Shown here one piece after another: positions 1 to 5,033 of a stretch of 5,033 bases of DNA. The notes under the pieces were generated by a model that ran no database searches, was not told the origin of the DNA, and saw only the letters and a program-made list of their open reading frames with translations. This stretch comes from Micromonosporaceae bacterium. Its GTDB lineage: Bacteria > Actinomycetota > Actinomycetes > Mycobacteriales > Micromonosporaceae. The stretch covers positions 1-5,033 of the forward strand of contig JAFMQQ010000280.1 of the NCBI GenBank assembly GCA_017354595.1. Reading direction: 5' to 3'. Made by a program: the position numbers and the translations under genes. How positions within the stretch are numbered: position 1 is the first letter of the stretch; every line of letters begins with the position of its first letter.

Positions 1-31
1 TATGTCCGGTCCGGCGCCGAACACGACATGA
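1..31 (+). CDS. 3' end of an unidentified upstream gene (partial)
   Basis: Reading from base 2, the frame runs nine codons (visible residues MSGPAPNTT) to a TGA at 29-31. This TGA overlaps the ATG at 28-30 of the next gene as ATGA, the usual signature of translationally coupled actinobacterial genes. Only the last residues are visible, so no function can be assigned. The ATG at 2-4 is probably an internal codon. The alternative is that this frame is not coding and the next gene extends leftwards instead, because the next gene's own frame is also open to base 1. The overlap, and the lack of a purine-rich ribosome-binding site before base 28, favour a coupled upstream gene. Confidence 0.4.
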   Translation, partial: MSGPAPNTT

Positions 32-414
32 GTCAGTTGAGCACCTGGCCGGACCTGGTCGCCCGGATCTCGGCGGAGGATGTCGTACCGCTGCCGGAGG
101 ACCGGTACGAGCTGGACCTGGTGGTGGAGAACCTGCGCGGTGGGCAACAGGCGTGGGACCCCGATCTGGTGATCCGCGCCGGCGAGGTGGCTCGCGACCT
201 GGGGTACGCGTTGCAGCTCGAGCAGGTGCAGGCTTCGCTGGCACCGGGTTCGCCGCTGGACGACCTGGACGAGGCGATGCGGGCGGCGGCCGGTGGCGGG
301 ATCGGTGGCTTCATGGCACGCCGGCGGCTGAAGAAAATCGGGGCAGAAGCGGCACCGCTCGGCTGGCGGACGATAATCGGGAAGATCTCTGCCGCTGTGG
401 ACTGGCGCGACTGA
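28..414 (+). CDS. Hypothetical protein, 128 aa, unrecognised family
   Basis: Soluble, fairly acidic protein with no signal peptide and no hydrophobic stretch long enough for a membrane helix. The N-terminal half (residues 1-75) has mixed acidic and hydrophobic character with predicted helices. A Gly/Ala-rich hinge (about residues 86-94, AAAGGGIGGF) leads to a basic patch (ARRRLKK, about 96-103) and a C-terminal segment rich in Trp and Ile. I do not recognise the family and assign no function. The start at ATG 28 is chosen because it overlaps the preceding stop (ATGA). There is no clear Shine-Dalgarno, so translation is probably coupled. The frame is open to the left window edge, so a longer protein is possible. 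The next gene starts 57 bp downstream on the same strand, suggesting co-transcription with the transposase-like/kinase-tail protein. Confidence 0.7.
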   Translation: MSQLSTWPDLVARISAEDVVPLPEDRYELDLVVENLRGGQQAWDPDLVIRAGEVARDLGYALQLEQVQASLAPGSPLDDLDEAMRAAAGGGIGGFMARRRLKKIGAEAAPLGWRTIIGKISAAVDWRD

Positions 415-456
415 CCCCCGACCAGGGAGCATCACTGTGGTGGTGTGGCGGACCGT

Positions 457-463
457 GAGGAGG
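457..463 (+). promoter_or_regulatory. Ribosome-binding site deciding the start at 472
   Basis: GAGGAGG lies 8 nt before the GTG at 472, an almost ideal Shine-Dalgarno placement. The farther in-frame GTG at 445 has only GGGAG at about 14 nt, so 472 is preferred as the start. Confidence 0.7.
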
Positions 464-471
464 ACGACACC

Positions 472-2652
472 GTGGCCCATGTTCGGGTGTACTGCGGTCT
501 GGCCTTGACCCAGCCCTCGGGCGCGCGGGCGGTGGCGACCTCAGCGGCTGCAACCTCCGCGACGGCCTGGCTGACCCTCGCCGTTGTCGACGACGCCGGG
601 CGGCTGCTGGACGTCATCGACATCACCGACGACCCGACCGGGTACGCCGTCCTGGGCGCGGTGCTCGCCCAGCGCTCCGCTGGCTCGGCCGATGTGGCCG
701 TCGCCGCCGACGACGCGCAGCACCAGGTGACGATGCTGCTCGCCGCGGCCGGCCGGCCACTGGCGGTCGCCGAGCGGGAGGACATCGACGACTTCGCGGA
801 ACGGTTCGGCGACGACGACTCCCCGGAGGAGATGTCGGCGCCGCCATCGGAGCGCCGGGCCGTCGGCCTGGCCCGCGCGCTGCAGGCCGGCGCGATGGGC
901 GCCGCGGTGCAGGCAGCCCCCCGGGAACTGATGGCCCTCAAGCCGGTACTGGGTGCGCACGCCGCGGTCGCCAGCGGCCGGCAGAGCGCCGCCGTGGCGC
1001 TGCGCGAGGTGCTTCGCGAGCTGTACCCGGCCGCGTTGCGCGCGTACCCGGATCCGTGCGAGCCGGTACCGCTGGCGGTGCTCGACGCGCTGCCTGAGCC
1101 GGGGATGCTGCTCGGCGGCGGGGACGCCTCGGTGATGGCCGAACTGACCGCTGCCCGGGTCGGCGACCCGGACCAGATCGGCGAGGCGATCACCGCGCTC
1201 CGGGTGGCCATCGCGGAGACCCCCCGGCGCACCTCGATCGGCAGTTCCGCGACGGGCGCGGTCGCCCAGACGATCCGGCAGAGCGTCGCGGCCGTACGCG
1301 CCTGCGACGTGGCGGTGACCGCGCTGGTCGCGTTGCTCACCGAGAAGGCCACCCCGGTTCAGGCGCACAACGACGCCGTCCGGGGTGCCACGGTCCGGGC
1401 CGCCACCGCCCGGGCGGCCACCGCCCGAGCCGCGACCCGCGGATCCGACCCGGCAAGGGCCGCGTCGCGGGAGACAGCCCCGCCACGAGAGACAGCCAGT
1501 ACGGCGCCGGCTCCGGAGCGTACCCGTGGCGGCCGAGCCGCGATGGTCACGCCGATCCGGCCGCTGCGCGACGCTGGCACCGCGCCGGGGCAGAACGGCA
1601 ACCCAGCGCAGAGCACCGGCGCGCACGCCGCCCAGGCCACCGGCGCAAACGGCAACGGCGCCAGCGCCGGGCAGCCCGGGCGCCGGTCGCGCAGCCAGCC
1701 GTACCCGAACGAGAAGGTACCGGCGCAGCGCCCGTCTCCCGAGGTTGCCGCACCCGGCTCCCGTACCGACTGGCCACTGGCGAACAGCGGTGCGTACGAC
1801 GAGGTCACCGCATGGCAGCAGGCGGGCCGGCCGGCCGCTGCCGGTGGCCCCGCCGCAGCGGGTACCACGGCTGGACCGGCCGCCACCTCGTACGGTCCGC
1901 TGAATGTGCCCCCGACGGTGCTGGACACCGGGCGACCGGCACAGCCCGCCCCTCCCCCGGGCCGGGTACCCCCACCCTGGCAGGACGACCAGCTACCCCC
2001 GGAGCCGCCCGCCCTGCACCTGGTCGAGCCGGCCCCGCTCACCGACCGCGACCCGCTCGGCGGGTACCGGCCGCTCGGCGGGAACGGCGCGCCGGCCCCG
2101 GACGAGACGATGCGGCTGCACGGCGGCTTCGGTACCCCTTCGCCCCAGGACGACCCGCTGGGCGACGGGTACATCCCGCCGCCGCTGCGACTGGTCACCG
2201 ATACCGCCGCCGACGACAACGACAGCGACCTGCTGATCTTCGCGGAGGCGAAGTCCGCCTGGTTCACCGGGGACGCCGAGGCGGAGAGCACCCTCGAGTG
2301 GAGCAACCCGGCGGACGAGGGGTGGCAGGCTGCTGAGCGGCTCACCGAACCGGTGCGGGGCGAGGAGACCTCGGCCGGCCTGCCCCGGCGGGTACCGCAG
2401 GCCAACCTGGTACCCGGCTCGGCATTCCCCCCGGCCAACACGCGCAACCTGCGGGTCGTCCGCGATCCCGCGGCGATTGCCGCACACACGACGGGATACT
2501 TCCGCGGCTCGCGGCGGGCGGGAGAGGTACACGGCTTCGCCGTCGGCGGTCGCCCCGGCCGGGAGTCGGCCAGTGGTTGGGACTTCAGCCGGGACGGCTG
2601 GGAGAGCGACCACGACGAGGGGTACGAGTACCGGTCGGCGGCCAGGCGCTAG
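472..2652 (+). CDS. Degenerate IS110-transposase-like domain fused to a conservon-kinase-type C-terminal tail, 726 aa
   Basis: Three regions are visible. (1) Residues 1-292 resemble the N-terminal half of IS110/IS1111 transposases: a VVDDAGRLLD strand-turn (38-47), a DDPTGY...L segment (53-61), a short-strand/helix pattern, then a helical region containing LRELYPAALRAYPD (181-194) and LAVLDALPEPG (201-211), like the 'fYPaaL..f...LAvL...PtP' region of that family. Catalytic acidic positions seem lost: the GxD position reads GLA (9-11) and the second acidic position reads AVAADD (76-81). The usual C-terminal helix-hairpin-helix/serine domain is absent. (2) Residues ~293-585 are Ala/Pro/Gly/Thr-rich and probably disordered, beginning with a tandem pentapeptide repeat. 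(3) Residues ~587-685 carry SAWF, ADEGWQAA and TSAGLPRRVPQANLVPG, matching the tail of the CvnA kinase encoded convergently at 4179-5033; an acidic/aromatic end follows. Start GTG 472 is set by its RBS; GTG 445 is the alternative. The role is unknown; a non-catalytic partner or competitor in conservon signalling is my inference. The transposase link is remembered family pattern, not a search result. Confidence 0.75.
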   Translation: MAHVRVYCGLALTQPSGARAVATSAAATSATAWLTLAVVDDAGRLLDVIDITDDPTGYAVLGAVLAQRSAGSADVAVAADDAQHQVTMLLAAAGRPLAVAEREDIDDFAERFGDDDSPEEMSAPPSERRAVGLARALQAGAMGAAVQAAPRELMALKPVLGAHAAVASGRQSAAVALREVLRELYPAALRAYPDPCEPVPLAVLDALPEPGMLLGGGDASVMAELTAARVGDPDQIGEAITALRVAIAETPRRTSIGSSATGAVAQTIRQSVAAVRACDVAVTALVALLTEKATPVQAHNDAVRGATVRAATARAATARAATRGSDPARAASRETAPPRETASTAPAPERTRGGRAAMVTPIRPLRDAGTAPGQNGNPAQSTGAHAAQATGANGNGASAGQPGRRSRSQPYPNEKVPAQRPSPEVAAPGSRTDWPLANSGAYDEVTAWQQAGRPAAAGGPAAAGTTAGPAATSYGPLNVPPTVLDTGRPAQPAPPPGRVPPPWQDDQLPPEPPALHLVEPAPLTDRDPLGGYRPLGGNGAPAPDETMRLHGGFGTPSPQDDPLGDGYIPPPLRLVTDTAADDNDSDLLIFAEAKSAWFTGDAEAESTLEWSNPADEGWQAAERLTEPVRGEETSAGLPRRVPQANLVPGSAFPPANTRNLRVVRDPAAIAAHTTGYFRGSRRAGEVHGFAVGGRPGRESASGWDFSRDGWESDHDEGYEYRSAARR
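1384..1440 (+). repeat. 15-bp tandem repeat encoding GATVR-AATAR-AATAR-AATR
   Basis: Just under four in-frame 15-bp units (about 3.8) at the junction between the transposase-like domain and the low-complexity linker. The units at 1399-1413 and 1414-1428 differ at only two third-codon positions. The peptide is an Ala/Thr/Arg repeat that adds spaced positive charges. Length variation between strains would be expected from slippage. Confidence 0.75.
2227..2526 (+). other. Conservon-kinase-type C-terminal tail in the 726-aa protein
   Basis: Ordered motifs: SAWF (residues 595-598), W..PADEGWQAA (ending at 621) and TSAGLPRRVPQANLVPGSA (633-651), then a segment with Y, R and G (TGYFRGSRRAGE) that parallels AYHRGVQRGR in the kinase. 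These short motifs in this order are characteristic of the tails of actinobacterial nitrate/nitrite-sensing-type (CvnA-like) histidine kinases. Their presence in a protein with no kinase or sensor domain is unexpected. Confidence 0.75.
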
Positions 2653-2665
2653 GCGCGACCGGTCA

Positions 2666-2727
2666 CCCGCGGGCAGGCGGCAGCCTGTGTGGCTCAGGGT
2701 CCCGCGGTCGGCCTGCCTCAGGCCGGC
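2666..2727. terminator. Hairpin pair in the convergent gap, possible bidirectional terminator
   Basis: Two inverted repeats lie between or at the converging gene ends. CAGGC(2674-2678)/GCCTG(2683-2687) has a 4-nt loop. CGGCCTG(2709-2715)/CAGGCCG(2719-2725) has a 3-nt loop and extends outward by a T-G wobble and a G-C pair to 2707-2727. CCGCGG palindromes flank the area at 2667-2672 and 2702-2707. The second hairpin contains the cvnD stop codon (2718-2720). There is no T-tract on either side, so this would be a non-canonical terminator of the kind common in high-GC actinobacteria. It could also be chance in GC-rich DNA. Confidence 0.4.
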
Positions 2728-3326
2728 GTGGCGGCCTTCTGGCGGCGCATGGTTAGCACGTACTCGACCAGTGAGATGAGAACCTGCTTGGTCGACTCGC
2801 GGCTGCGCGCGTCGCAGGCCACCACCGGGATGTCGACACCGATCGCGAGTGCGTCCCGCACGTCCTGCGCACCGTGGTACTGCATGCCGTCAAAGCAGTT
2901 GATCGCCACCAGGTAGGGCAGGCGGCGGTGCTCGAAGAAGTCGATGGCGGCGAAGCAGTCGGCCAACCGCCGGGTGTCCACCATGACCACGGCACCGATC
3001 GCGCCGCGTACCAGTTCGTCCCACATGAACCAGAAGCGGGTCTGCCCAGGGGTACCGAACAGGTAGAGGATCAGATCCCGGTCGATCGAGATGCGACCGA
3101 AGTCCATCGCGACCGTCGTGGTCGTCTTGCCGGGTACCTGCCGGGTGTCGTCGACTCCCTCGCCCGCGGAGGTCATGATGGCCTCGGTGGTCAGCGGTGT
3201 GATCTCGGAAACCGAGCCGACGAGCGTGGTCTTTCCAACGCCGAAGCCGCCGGCGATCACGATCTTCGCGGACGTCACACGCCCCGGCGTCGGGCGTTGC
3301 GTCGCGTCAGAGCCTGCGAAGTCCAC
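2718..3326 (-). CDS. cvnD: CvnD-type small GTPase (conservon ATP/GTP-binding protein), 202 aa
   Basis: Ras/MglA-like GTPase of the conservon family, the nucleotide-dependent switch of a CvnA-B-C-D complex at the membrane. Visible motifs: Walker A/G1 GGFGVGKTT (residues 26-34), a conserved SEITPL...E.IMTSAG region (40-55), TTTTVAMDFGRI (68-79, switch I region), LYLFGTPGQTRFWFMWDEL (87-105, G3/switch II with GTPGQ in place of the usual DxxGQ), RGAIGAVVMVDTRRLADCF (107-125) and AINCFDG (141-147, replacing NKxD). The length is normal for the family. The GTG at 3326 is chosen because it has GGAAAGGG 6 nt upstream and gives the usual short N-terminus before the P-loop; an upstream ATG at 3407 would add 27 residues unlike the family. 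It overlaps the end of cvnC by 20 bp, so the two are probably translationally coupled. No cytochrome P450 gene follows, unlike conservons that carry CvnE. Confidence 0.95.
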   Translation of the reverse strand: MDFAGSDATQRPTPGRVTSAKIVIAGGFGVGKTTLVGSVSEITPLTTEAIMTSAGEGVDDTRQVPGKTTTTVAMDFGRISIDRDLILYLFGTPGQTRFWFMWDELVRGAIGAVVMVDTRRLADCFAAIDFFEHRRLPYLVAINCFDGMQYHGAQDVRDALAIGVDIPVVACDARSRESTKQVLISLVEYVLTMRRQKAATPA

Positions 3327-3687
3327 TGAGCACCCTTTCCAGCAATTCCGTCTCCACCGAGTCGTTGCCGTCGAACGACGTCGGCTCGTAGACCGCGACC
3401 ATCCCATCGGCAGCCATGTCGGCGATCAGTACCCGCGCGACGCCGAGTGGCAGCTGCATCCGCGCGGCGATCTCGGCAAGCGACTGTAAACGTCCATCGC
3501 AGAGCGCCGCAATGTACTGCTGTTCCCGACCGTGGGCACTGATGTCCCGGTTGGCGGCGGCACGACCCCGGTCGGTCGTCTCAACGAGCGCTTCCAGTGC
3601 GATATCTAGCCGGGGGCGGGTACGCCCGCGGGTGACGGCGTACGGGCGCACCAGAGCGCCCGTGGGCTCGTCGCGGTCGGCAACCAT
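3307..3687 (-). CDS. cvnC: CvnC-type DUF742 protein, 126 aa
   Basis: DUF742 family protein, the third conservon component. Known family features are visible: the N-terminal LVRPYAVTRGRTRP motif followed by LDIALEALV, then a winged-helix-like half with EQQYIAALC, SLAEIAARMQLPLGVARVLIADMAADGMVAVYEP and a C-terminal leucine-rich helix (VETELLERVLSGLRRL). In conservons DUF742 proteins associate with the kinase-like CvnA and the GTPase; whether the winged helix binds DNA is not established here. ATG 3687 is chosen because GAGAGGGGG ends 11 nt upstream. The in-frame GTG at 3699, giving a 130-residue product, would overlap that G-tract and leave no spacing. Its 3' end overlaps cvnD by 20 bp, and an ~87-bp non-coding gap separates it from cvnB. 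Confidence 0.92.
   Translation of the reverse strand: MVADRDEPTGALVRPYAVTRGRTRPRLDIALEALVETTDRGRAAANRDISAHGREQQYIAALCDGRLQSLAEIAARMQLPLGVARVLIADMAADGMVAVYEPTSFDGNDSVETELLERVLSGLRRL
3333..3340 (-). promoter_or_regulatory. Ribosome-binding site of cvnD, inside cvnC
   Basis: On the minus strand this reads GGAAAGGG and ends 6 nt before the GTG at 3326. It lies within the 3' end of cvnC and supports the short, family-typical start over the ATG at 3407. Confidence 0.65.
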
Positions 3688-3698
3688 CTCGCCGTTCA

Positions 3699-3707
3699 CC
3701 CCCTCTC
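3699..3707 (-). promoter_or_regulatory. Ribosome-binding site of cvnC
   Basis: The minus strand reads GAGAGGGGG, 11 nt before the ATG at 3687. It abuts the alternative GTG at 3699, which makes that upstream start unlikely. Confidence 0.5.
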
Positions 3708-3774
3708 AAGCCGGGTCTCGTCCACGCCTGGTCGCGCATGAGGCTCTTTGTCGGCGATCGGTCGTCAGCTCGGT

Positions 3775-4179
3775 TCAGCTGAGCATCGAGGCCGCGGTCC
3801 GCATCGCCGGGGTGAGCGCGTCGCCGACCCGGTCGACCAGCAGCGCCATCTCGTACCCGACCTGGCCGACATCCGAGTTGCGGGACGCCAGCACCGCGAA
3901 CGAGGAACCGTCCGAAATGGACATCAGGAACAGGAACCCGTTGTCCATCTCCACAACGGTCTGCAGTACCGCACCGCCTTCGAAGCAGCGGGAGGCGCCC
4001 TGGGTCAGGCTCACCAGGCCGGACGCGATCGCGGCGAGCTGATCGGCCCGGTCGCGAGGCAGGTCCCGCGAGGCCGCCAGCAGCAGGCCGTCCGCCGATA
4101 CGGCGACGGCGTGTGCCACGCCTGGTACACGATCGGCGAAGTTGGCCAACAGCCAGCCGAGGTCCTGGGTCGTTGTCAT
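3775..4179 (-). CDS. cvnB: CvnB-type roadblock/LC7 domain protein, 134 aa
   Basis: Single roadblock/LC7 (MglB-like) domain. It begins TTTQDLGWLLANFADRVPGV, then a typical HAVAVSADGLLLAAS strand pair (about residues 23-37), the LPRDRADQLAAIASGLVSL helix, EGGAVLQTVVEMDNGFLFLMSISDGSSFAVLAS sheet region and a C-terminal helix (YEMALLVDRVGDAL). Length is normal for the family. Roadblock proteins of this type are regulators or scaffolds of MglA/Ras-like GTPases, so the partner is presumably the CvnD encoded two genes downstream. The start region reads GTGATG. Both starts are possible, and AAGGAG lies 8 nt before the ATG or 5 nt before the GTG at 4182. The ATG gives the common MTTT start. The cvnA stop TGA (4181-4179) shares bases with either start, so translation is coupled to the kinase. 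Confidence 0.95.
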   Translation of the reverse strand: MTTTQDLGWLLANFADRVPGVAHAVAVSADGLLLAASRDLPRDRADQLAAIASGLVSLTQGASRCFEGGAVLQTVVEMDNGFLFLMSISDGSSFAVLASRNSDVGQVGYEMALLVDRVGDALTPAMRTAASMLS

Positions 4180-5033
4180 CACTCGCGCTCCTTGCCGCCA
4201 TGCGGAGGTCCGCTGGTCGTGCTCGAATCCGGGATCGAGGCATCATCTGTACCACGGGTCCGGCCGCGCTGGACACCGCGGTGGTACGCGGAGAGCAGAC
4301 CACGTACCTGCTCAGGCGAGCGCCGGTTGGCGTTCGCCATGGCGTTGCTTCCGGCGGCGGCGGGAGCCGTGGAGCCGGCATACGCGTCGTCGACACCGCC
4401 CGGCACGAGCTGCGCCATCGGCACGCGCTTGGGCAGCCCAGCCGAGGTGGTCACGGTGACCTCGGGCTGGGAGGCGGCCTGGGCGGCCTGCCACCCTTCG
4501 TCGGCGGCGGTCCGCCAGACCGACGGTTCGGGTGTGGGCATCCGGCCTCCCGGAGAGGACACCTTTGATTCGGGTCTTCCAGTGTCTCCCGGAATGGCGC
4601 GATCGGCGATAGGCGACTCGCCGTGCGGCGATGTCACGGTCTGCTCATCGACTGCGAGCGCCCCGCGGGCCGGCTCTGCCACCGGCTCCGCCGACCGGCT
4701 GCGGAACCAGGCCGACTCCAGCTCGCGGAAGATCGGCATCTCCGCCGTCTCGTCGGGGCGGCCGCTGCCGGCGCGCACGATCCTCGGCGCGGCGGGTGCC
4801 GGCCGCTTCCGGTCCCCGGCCGGCTGGGGCGCCACTCCACCGTCCTCGGCGATCCTGGGAATCTCCGAGGTGATGTCCAGCGCGGCGGCCAGTTCCTCCG
4901 GTACCGGCGGCGTGGCCCCTTCGTCGGTGGGGGCCGTGGCACCGGTCGCGGCGCGGGCGGCGGGCCGGGCAGGTGGCTGATCGGGTACCGGCGGCCAGGC
5001 TGGCGGCGGCGTCGTCGGGGCGTCGGACTGCCC
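4179..5033 (-). CDS. cvnA: CvnA-type sensor histidine kinase, C-terminal tail (partial, 5' end outside window)
   Basis: The frame is open from the window end, so the visible 284 residues are the C-terminus of a larger protein. The sensor, HAMP, and ATP-binding parts are not in view. The visible part starts with a Pro/Ala-rich linker (about residues 1-50), continues low-complexity, and contains the conserved tail blocks of actinobacterial nitrate/nitrite-sensing-type kinases: MPIFRELESAWF (4704-4739), ADEGWQAA (4482-4505), TSAGLPKRVPMAQLVPGG (4395-4448) and RSPEQVRGLLSAYHRGVQRGR (4260-4322). The assignment rests on these blocks and on the cvnB-cvnC-cvnD genes directly downstream; the kinase core itself is not seen. 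The stop overlaps the cvnB start. In conservons CvnA is the membrane sensor that recruits the other three proteins; the tail's own function is not known to me. Confidence 0.88.
   Translation of the reverse strand, partial: GQSDAPTTPPPAWPPVPDQPPARPAARAATGATAPTDEGATPPVPEELAAALDITSEIPRIAEDGGVAPQPAGDRKRPAPAAPRIVRAGSGRPDETAEMPIFRELESAWFRSRSAEPVAEPARGALAVDEQTVTSPHGESPIADRAIPGDTGRPESKVSSPGGRMPTPEPSVWRTAADEGWQAAQAASQPEVTVTTSAGLPKRVPMAQLVPGGVDDAYAGSTAPAAAGSNAMANANRRSPEQVRGLLSAYHRGVQRGRTRGTDDASIPDSSTTSGPPHGGKERE
4188..4193 (-). promoter_or_regulatory. Ribosome-binding site of cvnB, inside the end of cvnA
   Basis: The minus strand reads AAGGAG, 8 nt before ATG 4179 and 5 nt before GTG 4182. Spacing is acceptable for both, so the site does not by itself distinguish the two starts. 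Confidence 0.65.
4260..4739 (-). other. Conserved C-terminal tail blocks of the CvnA kinase
   Basis: This is the counterpart of the tail found in the plus-strand 726-residue protein. Block order is identical (IF.E..SAWF, W..AADEGWQAA, TSAGLPxRVPxAxLVPG, basic helix), but the spacer between the first and second blocks is about 45 residues longer here. The final block, RGLLSAYHRGVQRGR, is better conserved here than in the plus-strand protein. Confidence 0.75.

Noticed and set aside
445..471. Upstream GTG start at 445 for the 726-aa protein
   Set aside because: Its only upstream purine run is about 14 nt away, whereas GTG 472 has GAGGAGG at 8 nt. The extra nine residues would be mostly acidic and translate the RBS itself.
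432..1352. Minus-strand open frame (306 codons) opposite the transposase-like region
   Set aside because: The product is Ser/Ala/Thr low complexity, without a motif or RBS; it is typical of the antisense of a high-GC gene.
1359..2489. Long minus-strand open frame (376 codons) opposite the linker and tail of the 726-aa protein
   Set aside because: Its translation is Ser/Arg/Gly-rich low complexity without motifs. The plus frame has an RBS and recognisable kinase-tail blocks over the same bases, so this is a GC-skewed antisense shadow.
472..2652. An intact, active IS110 insertion sequence
   Set aside because: The catalytic acidic positions and the C-terminal serine domain are not visible, the protein continues into a linker and kinase-type tail, and I see no flanking element boundaries.
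3327..3407. Upstream ATG start at 3407 for the GTPase
   Set aside because: The added 27 residues are Arg/Ser/Thr-rich and overlap the conserved C-terminal part of cvnC in another frame. GTG 3326 has a good RBS and gives the normal family N-terminus.
3581..4396. Minus-strand open frame (271 codons) overlapping cvnB in another frame
   Set aside because: It is Arg/Pro-rich and overlaps the well-supported cvnB and cvnC frames; a frame shadow.
3748..4980. Plus-strand open frame (410 codons) opposite cvnB and the cvnA tail
   Set aside because: It runs antisense to the roadblock gene and the conserved kinase tail. Its own translation shows no family features.

Overview
The window is very GC-rich, coding-dense actinobacterial DNA with frequent GTG starts. 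The best fit is a filamentous actinomycete, most likely Micromonosporaceae (Salinispora/Micromonospora-like). The family assignment is inference from base composition, gene style and the conservon.

Right half (2718-5033, minus strand): a conservon (cvn) signalling operon, in transcription order the C-terminal part of a CvnA-type sensor histidine kinase (cut by the window end), a CvnB roadblock/LC7 protein, a CvnC DUF742 protein and a CvnD small GTPase. Coupling is tight: stop and start share bases at cvnA/cvnB, and cvnC/cvnD overlap by 20 bp. No CvnE-type cytochrome P450 follows; the next gene lies on the other strand and converges. In characterised conservons these proteins form a membrane-associated, GPCR-like complex in which the kinase-like CvnA is linked to a GTPase switch.

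Left half (1-2652, plus strand): the end of an unidentified gene, an unrecognised 128-residue protein joined to it by an ATGA overlap, and a 726-residue protein that is the most unusual object here. Its first ~290 residues look like the N-terminal DEDD/RuvC-like domain and following helices of IS110-family transposases, with the acidic catalytic positions apparently lost and no recognisable C-terminal serine domain. A ~290-residue Ala/Pro/Gly-rich linker follows. The last ~140 residues contain the same ordered motif set as the C-terminal tail of the CvnA kinase encoded convergently 2 kb away (SAWF, ADEGWQAA, TSAGLPxRVPxAxLVPG, then an Arg-rich segment).

The two operons meet at a 65-bp convergent gap with two short hairpins. 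The working idea (inference) is that a domesticated, non-catalytic transposase fragment has acquired a conservon-kinase tail and may act with, or compete in, the conservon complex. No RNA genes, CRISPR arrays or intact mobile elements were seen. No promoter could be supported; the cvn promoter would lie beyond the right edge and the plus-strand promoter beyond the left edge.
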